This document shows positions 39,212-48,237 of a stretch of DNA of 64,000 bases, in pieces (the first letter of the stretch is position 1; each line of letters opens with the position of its first letter). The stretch covers positions 248,001 to 312,000 of the forward strand of contig NZ_WOAC01000002.1 of the NCBI RefSeq assembly GCF_009749525.1, in the 5' to 3' direction. Below the pieces are notes generated by a model. It saw only the letters and a program-made list of their open reading frames with translations. It did no database searches and was not told the origin of the DNA. This stretch comes from Mesorhizobium xinjiangense (GTDB lineage: Bacteria; Pseudomonadota; Alphaproteobacteria; Rhizobiales; Rhizobiaceae). A program made the translations under genes and the position numbers.

Positions 39212-39261
39212 GGAGCATGTGCCTTTCGCTCAAACGGAATCGTTTGAGCGGGACATGCTCC
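39212..39261 (-). repeat. Nested-palindrome repeat, half copy B (inverted)
   Basis: Hairpin with outer arms GGAGCATGT (39212-39220) and ACATGCTCC (39253-39261). The inner arms are CGCTCAAACG (39227-39236) and CGTTTGAGCG (39241-39250). Its complement matches the left half of copies A and C, so it points opposite to them. Confidence 0.8.
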
Positions 39262-39393
39262 AGGAGCGCCCTGGCACTTTGAATCTGGGCATCAAGTTTT
39301 CCGATGGTCGCTTCCGAGTACCGATCCTATACGCTCGGCTCTCCAGGATTGCGGTAGTCGGAATGGCTGTGTCTGCGAACCATGGAGCCTTTG

Positions 39394-40707
39394 ATGCAAG
39401 AAACCCTTACTGTTCCGGTTGGAGACGTCTTGGGCCTCGTCGAGCGTATTCTGGGGCGGTATTCTGGCGAAGATTGCTACGCGTACGAACGGGAAGGTTG
39501 GTGGTATATCGGGATAGGGGCCCGGGCGCAGTTGTCGATCGATCCAACCGGCACCAAGGCCGCTGTGCACTCGAACGGCGAGAGGCGCTTCCAGGAATTG
39601 AACGGGCGGATGGCGGCTGTTGCTCGAGACTTCGTTGATCGTCACTTGCCGAAATGTCACCGGATGTTCGGACAGGTAGGGTTCAACTACGCGGCACATT
39701 CGAGGGGGCAGACGTTTCAGCCCGGACGATGGCCGCTTCTTGTCCTCATGGTACCAAAAAACGAGATCGTGATGTGCAATGGCGTCATGGTCGTTCGGGC
39801 GAGTGATGAAGATGCCGCAAAGGAACTGCGCGCAATGGCGCTCGGCACAGACCTTGACGCGAAGGCCGACCCCACGACCCTTCCGGTCAACTTGTCGGCG
39901 GACGAAGCCGACTATGAAGCGCGCGTGGCCCAGGCACTGGCTGAAATAGCCGAAGGTGCGTACGCCAAGATCATCATCTCGCGCGCAATCGAACTGGATG
40001 GCGCAATCAACCTGGCTTCGACACTGTGTCATGGCCGCAGGTTCAACTCGCCGGCGCGATCGTTTCTTTTCAAGCACGGTTGCTTCGAAGCGGTGGGGTT
40101 CAGTCCCGAGTTGGTGATGGCCGTCAAAGGAAGCCAGGTGTTCACGGAACCTCTGGCCGGGACACGCCGCCTCGCCGAACAAGGTGACGACAACGCGCGC
40201 CTGCGCCACGATCTGCAATCTGATGCGAAGGAGATTGTGGAGCATGTTCTCTCGGTCAAGGCGGCGGTAGAGGATGTGAGCGAGTTGTGCACCGCTGAAA
40301 GCGTGGTGATCGGTGATTTCATGTCCATACGTGAACGCGGCCGCGTTCAGCATCTGGGGTCGCGGGTGCAGGGAACGCTGGCTGAGGGAAAGGATGCCTG
40401 GGACGCTTTCGACATATTGTTCCCGGCGATCACTGCGTCCGGGATTCCCAAGCAGGCCGCACTTTCCGCCATCGGGCGATTGGAAGCCTCCCCGCGCGAA
40501 CTCTACGCGGGTGCGGTCTTGTTCCTGGAAGAAGAGTCACGCTTGGAGGCCGCACTCGTATTACGATCCGTGTTCCAGGATCCGGTACGGCGGTGGATCC
40601 AGGCCGGCGCCGGGGTGATTGCCCAGTCGATGCCTGATCGGGAATTGACGGAAACCAAGGAGAAGTTGGGCAGTTTCACTCCTTTTCTCGTTGCCAGCCA
40701 TCGCTAG
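39394..40707 (+). CDS. Salicylate synthase (Irp9/MbtI type, chorismate-utilising)
   Basis: 437 residues of the chorismate-utilising enzyme family. The C-terminal two thirds closely follow the salicylate synthases of siderophore pathways. Motifs are AYAKIIISRAIEL with the water-activating lysine, EPLAGTRRLAEQ, SDAKEIVEHVLSVKAAVED with magnesium glutamates, DFMSIRERGRVQHLGSRV, and AGAGVIAQSMPDRELTETKEK. It is expected to make salicylate from chorismate through isochorismate; a plain isochorismate synthase is the alternative. The ATG at 39394 has GGAG 6 nt upstream; the ATG at 39382 has none. No siderophore assembly genes are adjacent, and inverted repeat copies flank it. Confidence 0.85.
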   Translation: MQETLTVPVGDVLGLVERILGRYSGEDCYAYEREGWWYIGIGARAQLSIDPTGTKAAVHSNGERRFQELNGRMAAVARDFVDRHLPKCHRMFGQVGFNYAAHSRGQTFQPGRWPLLVLMVPKNEIVMCNGVMVVRASDEDAAKELRAMALGTDLDAKADPTTLPVNLSADEADYEARVAQALAEIAEGAYAKIIISRAIELDGAINLASTLCHGRRFNSPARSFLFKHGCFEAVGFSPELVMAVKGSQVFTEPLAGTRRLAEQGDDNARLRHDLQSDAKEIVEHVLSVKAAVEDVSELCTAESVVIGDFMSIRERGRVQHLGSRVQGTLAEGKDAWDAFDILFPAITASGIPKQAALSAIGRLEASPRELYAGAVLFLEEESRLEAALVLRSVFQDPVRRWIQAGAGVIAQSMPDRELTETKEKLGSFTPFLVASHR

Positions 40708-40820
40708 AGCATGTCCCGCTCAAACGGAATCGTTTGAGCGGAAGGTACATGTTCCAGCATATTGATCTGGCACGCATATCTTTGCTTCAAACGTTTCCGT
40801 TTGAAGCGAATGCGCGCTAG
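40706..40820 (+). repeat. Nested-palindrome repeat, full copy C
   Basis: Two perfect hairpins: CGCTCAAACG-GAAT-CGTTTGAGCG (40717-40740) and GCTTCAAACG-TTTC-CGTTTGAAGC (40784-40807). They sit as inverted halves around CCAGCATATTGATCTGG. CGCTAG occurs at both ends (40702-40707 and 40815-40820). The left end overlaps the TAG stop of the salicylate synthase gene, just as copy A touches the stop of the DUF2155 gene. Confidence 0.85.
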
Positions 40821-40885
40821 CGCCGACACGCAATCGCAGCCAGCGCCCGTTGCGTGGCGGTGAATCTGCATTCGGGAGGTGACGC

Positions 40886-41719
40886 ATGCAGAAGCAGGAT
40901 CTCTACGCTTTGGGCTATCGGGCCGAAGAGCAGGTTCGCCTGCAGGCGCAGGCACGGCAATTGGCCGAGGAATCGCGCCTCCTGTTTGACCGGATACCGT
41001 TGAACGCCGGTAGCCGCGTCGTTGAGATCGGATGCGGCCCGCATGGATGCCTCGATATTCTGTCCGAGCGTGTCGGCGGTTCCGGTCAGGTGATCGGGGT
41101 CGAGCGCAACGAGGATGCGGTATCGCTGGCGAGGAACATGGTTCGTGACCGCGGGCTGGCGAATGTGGAGATTGTTCATCGTGATGGCCGCTCGACAGAA
41201 TTGGAGAAGAATGCCTTTGACCTGGTGACATTGCGGCTCGTCTTGGTGAACGTCCCCAAGCCCGAGGAAATACTGTCGGAAGCCGTCGCTTTGGTGCGGC
41301 CGGGGGGATGGATCGCATTGCATGAGGCAGACTACCTGACCTTCATGTGCGATCCCCCTTCAGATGCATGGGCCAGGTACCTGGAATTGTTCTCGGATTA
41401 CTGCAACAGAAATGGGATCGACCCGAACATCGGAAGGCGGGTGCCGCGATTGCTTCGCGAAACCGCGGGAATACACGATGTCGGCGTGCAGCCCATCATC
41501 CATGTCTATCCGCTGGGTCACGAACGCCGATTTATCGCATGCGAGTTTGCCGACAATATCTGCGAAAGGCTCATCGCAGCGTCAATGGTTACGAGAGAGG
41601 AGTTTGCCGCCTTGAGGAAGGAACTTCTCGATCATGTCTCCAGGCCGGAGACGCTGGTCGTTTCACATCTCTTTTTTCAGGTCTGGGGGCAGAAGCCTGG
41701 CGACCAGCCGGGAAACTGA
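40886..41719 (+). CDS. SAM-dependent methyltransferase (class I)
   Basis: 277 residues. Motif I is VVEIGCGPHGCLDIL with the SAM-binding glycines, the acidic residue after beta-2 lies in GQVIGVERNEDAV, and the post-I region LVTLRLVLVNVPKPEEIL is typical of ubiE/Methyltransf_11-like enzymes. The C-terminal half is a cap with no recognised substrate motif. GGGAGG lies shortly upstream of the ATG. It follows the salicylate synthase gene after repeat copy C on the same strand. A role in modifying a salicylate-derived product is possible but unproven. Confidence 0.85.
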   Translation: MQKQDLYALGYRAEEQVRLQAQARQLAEESRLLFDRIPLNAGSRVVEIGCGPHGCLDILSERVGGSGQVIGVERNEDAVSLARNMVRDRGLANVEIVHRDGRSTELEKNAFDLVTLRLVLVNVPKPEEILSEAVALVRPGGWIALHEADYLTFMCDPPSDAWARYLELFSDYCNRNGIDPNIGRRVPRLLRETAGIHDVGVQPIIHVYPLGHERRFIACEFADNICERLIAASMVTREEFAALRKELLDHVSRPETLVVSHLFFQVWGQKPGDQPGN

Positions 41720-41727
41720 CCGTGCAC

Positions 41728-43002
41728 CTACATCACCTGGCCGATGCGCTTTCCGGCCTTGAGGAAGGGCAGGGGATTGACCGCCGCGCCGTCCTTGCGC
41801 ACCTCGTAATGCAGATGCGGGCCGGTCGAGCGCCCGCTGCTGCCGACCCGGCCGATCACGGTACCCGCTTCGACTTTCGCGCCTTTCTCGACGTTCAGGG
41901 CGCTGAGATGCGCATAGCGCGTGCTGAGCCCGTTTCCGTGATCGATCTCGATCAACCGGCCGTAACCCCCGGCCCAGCCCGCGCGCATCACCGTGCCGCC
42001 GGCGGCAGCCTTGACCGGGTGCCCGGAACGGCCGCGAAAATCGATGCCGCTGTGAAGAGCGGGACGGCCGAGGATCGGATCCTTGCGCATGCCGAAGCCG
42101 CTGGAAACGCTCATGCCGTCCGCCGGATTGGCCACCGGCGCCTTCTCGAGGGTGGCCTTGAGCCGGTCGAGTGTCGAAAGTGCCTCGTCGAGTTCGTCGA
42201 CCTGATCGTCGAATTTCATCGGCGCTTCGGGCGCAATCAGCGGCCCGCCTGTGCCGGCCGCGCCATAGTCGTCGGCGACCGGTAGGCCGGCCGAGCGAAG
42301 GGCCTCGCCGATCGTCTCGGCCGTTGCATAGGCGTTCTGGGTCAGGCTGCGGATGCGCGCCATCTGGCGGTCCTCGATGCGGCGCAGCGACCGGCCGAGC
42401 TCCATGAACAGCGCGTCCGCCCGCTCGGCTTGCATGAGCGTCCGGTCTGCTTTCGGCGCCGCGTCGCCGAGCGCCGTCAGCCGGAGCTGCGAAGCACCCG
42501 TGATGCGCAGATCGAACCGGTCGAGCGATGGGACGTTGCCGGCCTGCAGATCCGGCCTTGCGCGAGGCAGGGGGGCCTCCTCAGGCAGCCTGGCGCCGGC
42601 AAAGTCGACCCTGTGGAGAAGCGGTTCGAGTTTCAGGTTGCGTCGCGACAGGCGTTCCTGCCGGTCGAGCAACTCGCTGACCTTGCCTTCCATCAATTGC
42701 TGATCGAGCAACTGGCGGCTGGTGACACGGTCGACCTGCGCCCTGAGCGCCGAGATGCGGTCCTCATAGGCCTGCTGCAGGCGCGCCTGTCGTGCGACGC
42801 TGGCGCCGATGAGGTCGTCGCGCAGGACCAGATAAGCGGTGGCCGAGAGATAGGCGATCGCCAGCGCGCAAAAAAGCGACCCGGCGACAGCCAGCATCCA
42901 TGGCCGCAAGGTGAAATGCCGGATCGTGTCGCCACGCGCGATGATCACCGTGTGTGGCGGCTTCTTCGGTCCGAAAATGGCTGACGAGCGCGCAGTGCCC
43001 AC
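41728..43002 (-). CDS. M23-family metallopeptidase (LytM-like), membrane-anchored
   Basis: About 424 residues. A basic cytoplasmic start and one membrane segment (WMLAVAGSLFCALAIAYLSA) are followed by a long coiled coil (about 80-160). The C-terminal M23 domain has HSGIDFRG and HLHYEVR carrying the zinc ligands. It is likely a murein endopeptidase or an amidase activator. I favour the GTG at 43002, where the protein would begin MGTARSSAIFGPKKPP. The frame extends to a TTG at 43047 with no convincing ribosome site. Confidence 0.88.
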   Translation of the reverse strand: MGTARSSAIFGPKKPPHTVIIARGDTIRHFTLRPWMLAVAGSLFCALAIAYLSATAYLVLRDDLIGASVARQARLQQAYEDRISALRAQVDRVTSRQLLDQQLMEGKVSELLDRQERLSRRNLKLEPLLHRVDFAGARLPEEAPLPRARPDLQAGNVPSLDRFDLRITGASQLRLTALGDAAPKADRTLMQAERADALFMELGRSLRRIEDRQMARIRSLTQNAYATAETIGEALRSAGLPVADDYGAAGTGGPLIAPEAPMKFDDQVDELDEALSTLDRLKATLEKAPVANPADGMSVSSGFGMRKDPILGRPALHSGIDFRGRSGHPVKAAAGGTVMRAGWAGGYGRLIEIDHGNGLSTRYAHLSALNVEKGAKVEAGTVIGRVGSSGRSTGPHLHYEVRKDGAAVNPLPFLKAGKRIGQVM

Positions 43003-43128
43003 GATCCAGCGACCCCCCGATGTCGCAATCAAACCTCGCTGACCCAATAGACAATATTAGGGTTAACAAAGATTTGTCGCGGCGAAGGGGCAGGGCGAAG
43101 CACGCCGCGCGTTTCCCCATGCTCCCCG

Positions 43129-43962
43129 CTACCGCGACGTTGCCGTGAGCGAGCGGTAGAAGAGCGGAGTCAGGCCGGCGGCGGCGCGTGCCCGGTCGTT
43201 GAAGGGCGGCTTGAGCATGCCGCGGAAATTGGCACGCACCAGTTCCTGGAAGCGTCGGGCGGGGTCGATGCGGGCGCGGGCGCAGTAGAAGCGGAACCAT
43301 TTGGCGCCGATGGCGACGTGCTTCTTCTCGTCATTGTAGATGACCTCGAGGATCGCCGCCGTCTCCTTGTCGCCGGTCTGCAGCATCTTCTCGATCAGCG
43401 ACGGCGTGACGTCGAGGCCGCGTGCCTCCAGTATGAGCGGGACGACGGCGAGGCGGGCATGCAGATCGTTGCGCGTCTGATGGGCCGCCTCCCACAAGCC
43501 GCCATGGGCCGACAGGTCGCCATAGGCAGCGCCAAGGCTCGCCAGGCGCTCGCGCAAAAGTGAGAAATGCTTGGCCTCCTCGAAGGCCACCTGCAGCCAG
43601 CCGTCGAAAAAGGTCTGCGGCGGGCGTTCGTCGCAGAAGCGCGCGACGATGTCGAGCGCCAGGTCGATGGCGTTGAGCTCGATATGGGCGAGCGCGTGCA
43701 TCAGCGCGATGCGCCCTTCCTGGGTATGCAGCGAGCGCTTGGCCACGTGACGCGGATCGACCAGCACCGGCTTGTCGGGCCGGCCCGGCCTGTCGGGCAC
43801 GGCCGCGTCGAGCGGGCTTGCAAGCGAGATCGAACGCGCCTGCCAGCGCCGGCAGACGTCGCGCGTGATGGCGACCTTGCGGTCCAGATCGGCCGCGGCA
43901 AGCGCGTCGATCGCGCCGCCGCGCAGGCTTGTCGGCTTGTAGGGTGGCGCGTCGGAGGTCAT
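43129..43962 (-). CDS. DUF455 ferritin-like family protein
   Basis: 277 residues with di-iron-like carboxylate/histidine segments: MHALAHIELNAIDLALDI, FEEAKHFSLLRERL and EVIYNDEKKHVAIG. These form the E-x-x-H pattern of ferritin-like four-helix bundles. DUF455 proteins are related to tRNA-modifying MiaE-like oxygenases, but no function is assigned. I chose the ATG at 43962, as 18 upstream in-frame residues run towards the bcp gene. The gap to bcp is 16 bp, so the two are probably co-transcribed. Confidence 0.85.
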   Translation of the reverse strand: MTSDAPPYKPTSLRGGAIDALAAADLDRKVAITRDVCRRWQARSISLASPLDAAVPDRPGRPDKPVLVDPRHVAKRSLHTQEGRIALMHALAHIELNAIDLALDIVARFCDERPPQTFFDGWLQVAFEEAKHFSLLRERLASLGAAYGDLSAHGGLWEAAHQTRNDLHARLAVVPLILEARGLDVTPSLIEKMLQTGDKETAAILEVIYNDEKKHVAIGAKWFRFYCARARIDPARRFQELVRANFRGMLKPPFNDRARAAAGLTPLFYRSLTATSR

Positions 43963-43978
43963 GGCCGGCCGCCGTTCC

Positions 43979-44446
43979 TCATAGGGCCTTGACGGCGGCG
44001 AGCACATCTTCGGCATGACCGGCCACTTTCACCTTCGGCCAGACCTGCGCCACCTTGCCCTCGGCATCGATCAGCATCGTGGTGCGTTCGACGCCCATAT
44101 ATTTGCGGCCATACATGCTCTTTTCGACCCACACACCGTAGGCTTCGAGCATCGATTTTCCTTCGTCCGAGGCCAGTTCGATGGACAGGCCGTGCTTCGC
44201 CTTGAATTTGTCATGACTCTTTGCGCTATCGGGCGATATCCCGATCACGACTGCGCCGGCCTCGTCGAATTCCGGTTTGAGCGCGCTGAAGTCGAGCGCT
44301 TCCTTGGTGCAGCCGCTCGTGTCGTCCTTCGGATAGAAATAGAGGACCACGGGCTTGCCGCGCAGGTCCGACAATCTGATTGTGCCGCCGCCGTCTCGGG
44401 GCAGTTCGAAATCCGGCGCTTCCTGTCCAATGCCCGGTAAAGCCAT
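43979..44446 (-). CDS. bcp: Thioredoxin-dependent peroxiredoxin, Bcp/PrxQ type
   Basis: 155 residues. It reduces hydrogen peroxide and organic hydroperoxides. The peroxidatic cysteine is in DDTSGCTKEALDF. The resolving cysteine that many Bcp proteins carry five residues later is replaced here, so a 1-Cys or atypical mechanism is expected. The start MALPGIGQEAPDFELP is typical, with AAGGA upstream of the ATG at 44446. Confidence 0.93.
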   Translation of the reverse strand: MALPGIGQEAPDFELPRDGGGTIRLSDLRGKPVVLYFYPKDDTSGCTKEALDFSALKPEFDEAGAVVIGISPDSAKSHDKFKAKHGLSIELASDEGKSMLEAYGVWVEKSMYGRKYMGVERTTMLIDAEGKVAQVWPKVKVAGHAEDVLAAVKAL

Positions 44447-44542
44447 GTGGTTGTCCTTCTTTGCACGTCGCGCTTTGCGACACGGGCATATAGTATTGCG
44501 GCAGGATTCGTCCATGGACGATAAATTTGCAACGGTAGGGCC

Positions 44543-47500
44543 GTGGACAAGCAGGCAGCACCGCACGAAAAGGTCCGCTTTCGCCACGACGATTTCGAGG
44601 CGTTGGAGGGGATGCCTTCGGCCTGCGTCCAGGAGACCCACCGCCGCAGACCCCTCGGATCGATGATTCTGCGCGCCGTTTTGGGCACGGCGGCGGTGGT
44701 CGCGGTGCTCGTGGCCGTCCTTGTGGGAACGCTCTATCTCGCCGGTCTGGCGGGCATCGGCAGCGAAAGGCTGCGCGCGGAGGCGGAGGCGGCGATCCAG
44801 TCGCTGACCGGGCGCGAAGTCGACGTCGAGACAGGACCGGCACGGTTGTCGCTCGACCGGGCGCGGTTCGTTGCGCTCGAAGTGCCCGATATCCGGTTGC
44901 TTTCCGGCGATGACGGCAAGATGTTCACCGAAGCCGGGTCGCTGCGCTTCGGTTTCCATCTCCTGCCGCTGCTTGCCGGCGAGGTCGAACTGCGCAGCGT
45001 CCAGCTTTCGGATGCCCGCATCGTCTCGGCCGACGCCCCGCCGGGTGCCGGCAACGATTGGAGCGTGGCATTTCGCAATTCGCGCGGCCTGATCGATCCC
45101 GATCTCGTCATGGCCCGGCTGTTCGCCGCGCTGGACCGGTTTTTCTCGATGCTCGAAACGCGATCCACGCAGAGCATCGAACTCAGCAATGTCGCGTTCG
45201 TGATGGGCGCCGACGATTCGGCCCGCCAGCTGCTGGTCGATGAAGCGACCATTGCGCAGAAGTCCGACGGTTCGCTGGCCATCGATGCCAAAGTCGTCAT
45301 CGATGGATGGCAGGCGGCGATTTCCGGCGAAGCCGTCAGGGGCGACGGTGCGGCGGGCATCGCCTCCGTCGATCTCGAGGCCGAGGTCGAACCGCCGCAG
45401 CGTCCGGCGTCCATGACGGGGCGTCTGGCCGACGGCCAGAGGATGTGGCTGTCGAACGGGTTGCGGCTCACCCTGTCGGGCGGACAGCAGATGGCCGAGG
45501 GCGGCGACCGCGTCACCGTGCAGCTTACGGCCGAGGACGGGCTTTACGCCATGCCCGACGGCAAGGCGTTCGAGGCCGACCTGGCAATTCACGCCGTCCA
45601 TGTCGCCGGCAGCGACAAGATAGAAGTTGAGCGGCTGCGTTTCGCCGTCGGCCGTTCCGAGCTTGATTTCCACGGCGCGGTTGGCCCGGCGCCGGCGGCC
45701 GAGACGGATGAGGGGCCGCGCTATCGCTATGAATTCGTCAGCGACGGCTCGACCGCTGCGGCCGAGGACGCGCCCGAGCCGGCCGTGCGCTTCATCGCCA
45801 GGGTGGCCGGCACCTATGATCCGCTCGCGCGTATGCTCTATGCCGACGAGATCGGCATCCGCACCGGTCCGGGCAACCTGATCGGCAAGGCGTCGATCGG
45901 CCTTCCCAAGGGCCTTGCACCGTCCATGGCGCTGGCGCTCGACATTCCCGCCATGCCGGTCTCCCACGCCAAGCAATTATGGCCGACCGATGCCGCGCGT
46001 GGCGCGCGCCGATGGGTGATGAGCAATGTCTTCGGCGGCACGGTCAAGAACAGCCAACTGCGCCTCGGTGTGCCGGCGGGGCGGCTCGGCAACGGCGTGC
46101 CGCTCAATGGCGAGGAGATTTCGGGTCATTTCGAGCTCGAGGATACCCGCTTCGATGTTGCCGGCGACATTCCCCCGGTGCGCGATGCCTACGGCATCGT
46201 CGATTTCCGCGGCACCGGCATCGATATCGCACTCTCGTCGGGCACGGTCTACATGCCGACGGGGCGGACCGTGGCGGCGAGCAACGGTACGCTGACGATC
46301 CACGACGCAAAGGAGCGGCCGCTCATCGGCGCCCTGGATATCGACATTGCCGGCAATGCGCCCTCCGTGGTCGAGCTGTCCTCCTACAAGCCGATCGACG
46401 CCATGCGGCACCTGGACTTCGTTCCCGAGGATTTCGAGGGCAAGGTCGAAGGCAAGGTGGTGGCCGATATTCCGCTGCAGCGGGGCATTCCGGTCGACGG
46501 ACTCGATTGGAAGGTCGACCTCGCCTACGAGGACCTGGCGATCGGCAAGCCGGTGGAGGGACGTTCGTTCACCGATGCCCAGGGCACGATCGTCGTCGAT
46601 CCGCAAAAGGCCGTCATCGTCGCCGATGCGCGCATGGACGGCGCGGCCTCGCATGTCGAGATGACCGAGCCGCTGGGCGAAGCGCCGGTCGAGCGGCGGC
46701 GCAAGGTCGTCATGACCCTGGACGACGACGACCGCGCCCGTCTCGTGCCGGGACTGAACACGCTTCTGGCCGGTCCGGTCACCGTGAGCGTCGACGCTTC
46801 GCGGCCGGACTACCAGGCCATGGAAGCCGACCTCACCCAGGCGCGCCTTTCCATCCCCTGGGCCGGCTGGAGCAAGGGGGCGGGCGTGGCTGCAAAGGCG
46901 CGCTTCCGCCTCGAAACGGACGGCGCGACGGCGCGCTTGTCGGACTTGCGCCTGGAGGGTACGAGTTTCGGCGCCACAGGCCGTATCGTGGTCGAGGAGA
47001 GCAGTCTCGTCGAGGCGCAATTCGGCCATGTCGCGCTCAATCGCGGTGACGATATCAGCCTGTCCATCGCCCGTTCCGGCAACGGCTACTCGGTCAGGGC
47101 CAGTGGCGCGTCGCTCGACATACGGCCGATGATCAAGCTCTATCTGTCGGAGACGGAAAAGGCCGAGCAGGCGGCCGAGGCGACCCCTGTCACCGTCAAG
47201 GCCACGCTGGGGAGCGCGACCGGGTTCGGCGGCGAAAGGCTGAGCAATCTCGATTTCACCTATTCCGGCAGCGGCACGCGCATCGGTTCGCTCAAGGCCG
47301 ATGCCACGACCGACGGCGGTTCGCGCGTCACCCTGTCGAACGAGGTTTCCGGCAATGCGCGCCGCGTGACGATGCAGTCGGCCGACGCCGGCGCTGTGCT
47401 GCGCTTTCTCGACATCTATGAGTACATGCATGGCGGCACGATCAACCTGTCGCTGGCCGGAGAGCCGACGGGACCGCTTGCCGGGCAGGCCGACGCACGC

Positions 47501-47959
47501 AACTTCCAGATCGTCAACGAGCCGAAGCTGAAATCGCTCGTGTCGGCCCCGCTGCCGGAGAATGACGGACGCAGCCTAAACCAGGTGGTCAGACGTGATC
47601 TTGACGTCACCCGCGCGGTTTTCGATCGAGGGTTCGCACAGATCGAGAAGGGAAGCGGCTATCTCAGGATCCACAACGGCGTCCTGCGCGGGCAGGTCAT
47701 CGGAGCAACCTTCCAGGGCGATCTCTACGACCGTGCCGGCAACATGGCGATGACCGGCACCTTCATGCCCGCCTACGGGTTCAACCGGCTGTTTGCCGAA
47801 ATCCCGATTCTCGGCCAGATCCTCGGCAACGGCCGTGACCGCGGGCTGATCGGCATCACCTTCAAGCTGTCAGGCGACGCCAAGGACCCGCGACTGCAGG
47901 TCAACCCGATCTCTGTCATCGCGCCGGGAATCTTCCGCTCGATCTTCGAGTTCGATTGA
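44543..47959 (+). CDS. Large AsmA-like/DUF3971 protein (YhdP-related lipid transport family)
   Basis: 1138 residues. A cytoplasmic N-terminus and a single membrane helix (about 36-60, AVVAVLVAVLVGTLYLAGLA) precede a very long, beta-strand-rich periplasmic part. The C-terminal domain has FAQIEKGSGYLRIHNGVLRG and GLIGITFKLSGDAKDPRLQV, as in AsmA/YhdP bridge-like proteins thought to carry phospholipids to the outer membrane. The start is GTG with GTAGGG upstream. It is divergent from bcp. Confidence 0.88.
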   Translation: MDKQAAPHEKVRFRHDDFEALEGMPSACVQETHRRRPLGSMILRAVLGTAAVVAVLVAVLVGTLYLAGLAGIGSERLRAEAEAAIQSLTGREVDVETGPARLSLDRARFVALEVPDIRLLSGDDGKMFTEAGSLRFGFHLLPLLAGEVELRSVQLSDARIVSADAPPGAGNDWSVAFRNSRGLIDPDLVMARLFAALDRFFSMLETRSTQSIELSNVAFVMGADDSARQLLVDEATIAQKSDGSLAIDAKVVIDGWQAAISGEAVRGDGAAGIASVDLEAEVEPPQRPASMTGRLADGQRMWLSNGLRLTLSGGQQMAEGGDRVTVQLTAEDGLYAMPDGKAFEADLAIHAVHVAGSDKIEVERLRFAVGRSELDFHGAVGPAPAAETDEGPRYRYEFVSDGSTAAAEDAPEPAVRFIARVAGTYDPLARMLYADEIGIRTGPGNLIGKASIGLPKGLAPSMALALDIPAMPVSHAKQLWPTDAARGARRWVMSNVFGGTVKNSQLRLGVPAGRLGNGVPLNGEEISGHFELEDTRFDVAGDIPPVRDAYGIVDFRGTGIDIALSSGTVYMPTGRTVAASNGTLTIHDAKERPLIGALDIDIAGNAPSVVELSSYKPIDAMRHLDFVPEDFEGKVEGKVVADIPLQRGIPVDGLDWKVDLAYEDLAIGKPVEGRSFTDAQGTIVVDPQKAVIVADARMDGAASHVEMTEPLGEAPVERRRKVVMTLDDDDRARLVPGLNTLLAGPVTVSVDASRPDYQAMEADLTQARLSIPWAGWSKGAGVAAKARFRLETDGATARLSDLRLEGTSFGATGRIVVEESSLVEAQFGHVALNRGDDISLSIARSGNGYSVRASGASLDIRPMIKLYLSETEKAEQAAEATPVTVKATLGSATGFGGERLSNLDFTYSGSGTRIGSLKADATTDGGSRVTLSNEVSGNARRVTMQSADAGAVLRFLDIYEYMHGGTINLSLAGEPTGPLAGQADARNFQIVNEPKLKSLVSAPLPENDGRSLNQVVRRDLDVTRAVFDRGFAQIEKGSGYLRIHNGVLRGQVIGATFQGDLYDRAGNMAMTGTFMPAYGFNRLFAEIPILGQILGNGRDRGLIGITFKLSGDAKDPRLQVNPISVIAPGIFRSIFEFD

Positions 47960-48037
47960 GGGACGCAAATTCGCCGGTCCCGTGGAGGAGATGCTGGGAC
48001 CTGCGCGGCCGGATTGCTTCGCCGGACCGGTGGGAAG

Positions 48038-48058
48038 GAAGCCCCTGAGCGGGGCTTC
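48038..48058. terminator. Bidirectional terminator between the AsmA-like gene and the small membrane-protein gene
   Basis: Perfect 8-bp stem GAAGCCCC / GGGGCTTC with loop TGAGC. It lies 2 bp past the stop of the small minus-strand gene (48061) and about 80 bp past the AsmA-like gene. Confidence 0.65.
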
Positions 48059-48060
48059 GA

Positions 48061-48207
48061 TCATTTCATCGACGCTTCGAGTTGCCTGATGACGTCAGCG
48101 TAGATCGCTTCGATCTCGGCAGCGGCCTTCCTGCCGACATAGTTTGCCAAAGCGACCTGGATACAGAGGATGACGCTGAGTTGGATGAGACGTGACGAGA
48201 AGTTCAT
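48061..48207 (-). CDS. Small predicted membrane protein, 48 residues
   Basis: Begins MNFSSRLIQLSVILCIQVAL and ends RQLEASMK. The first half is one hydrophobic helix preceded by Arg; the second half is an amphipathic, charged helix. The ribosome site is weak (GAAAGCAAG). It lies 30 bp after the PilZ gene on the same strand and just before a hairpin terminator, which supports it as a real last gene of a two-gene unit. Function is unknown, and it is easily missed by gene callers. Confidence 0.55.
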   Translation of the reverse strand: MNFSSRLIQLSVILCIQVALANYVGRKAAAEIEAIYADVIRQLEASMK

Positions 48208-48237
48208 CTTGCTTTCAGCCGAAGCCGCAGCCGGTGC

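Larger units (their letters stand above)
38884..39393. other. 510 bp intergenic stretch with repeats and a promoter
   Basis: Contains a rhizobial-type palindromic repeat (38897-39016), a near-consensus promoter (39113-39141) and a half copy of the nested-palindrome repeat (39212-39261). It is clearly AT-richer than the flanking prfB gene. An open frame at 39162-39638 runs through the repeat and the start of the next gene and is not credible. Confidence 0.65.

Noticed and set aside
39162-39638. Open frame running through repeat copy B into the salicylate synthase gene
   Set aside because: Its first codons are translation of the repeat palindrome, and it overlaps a well supported gene in another frame.
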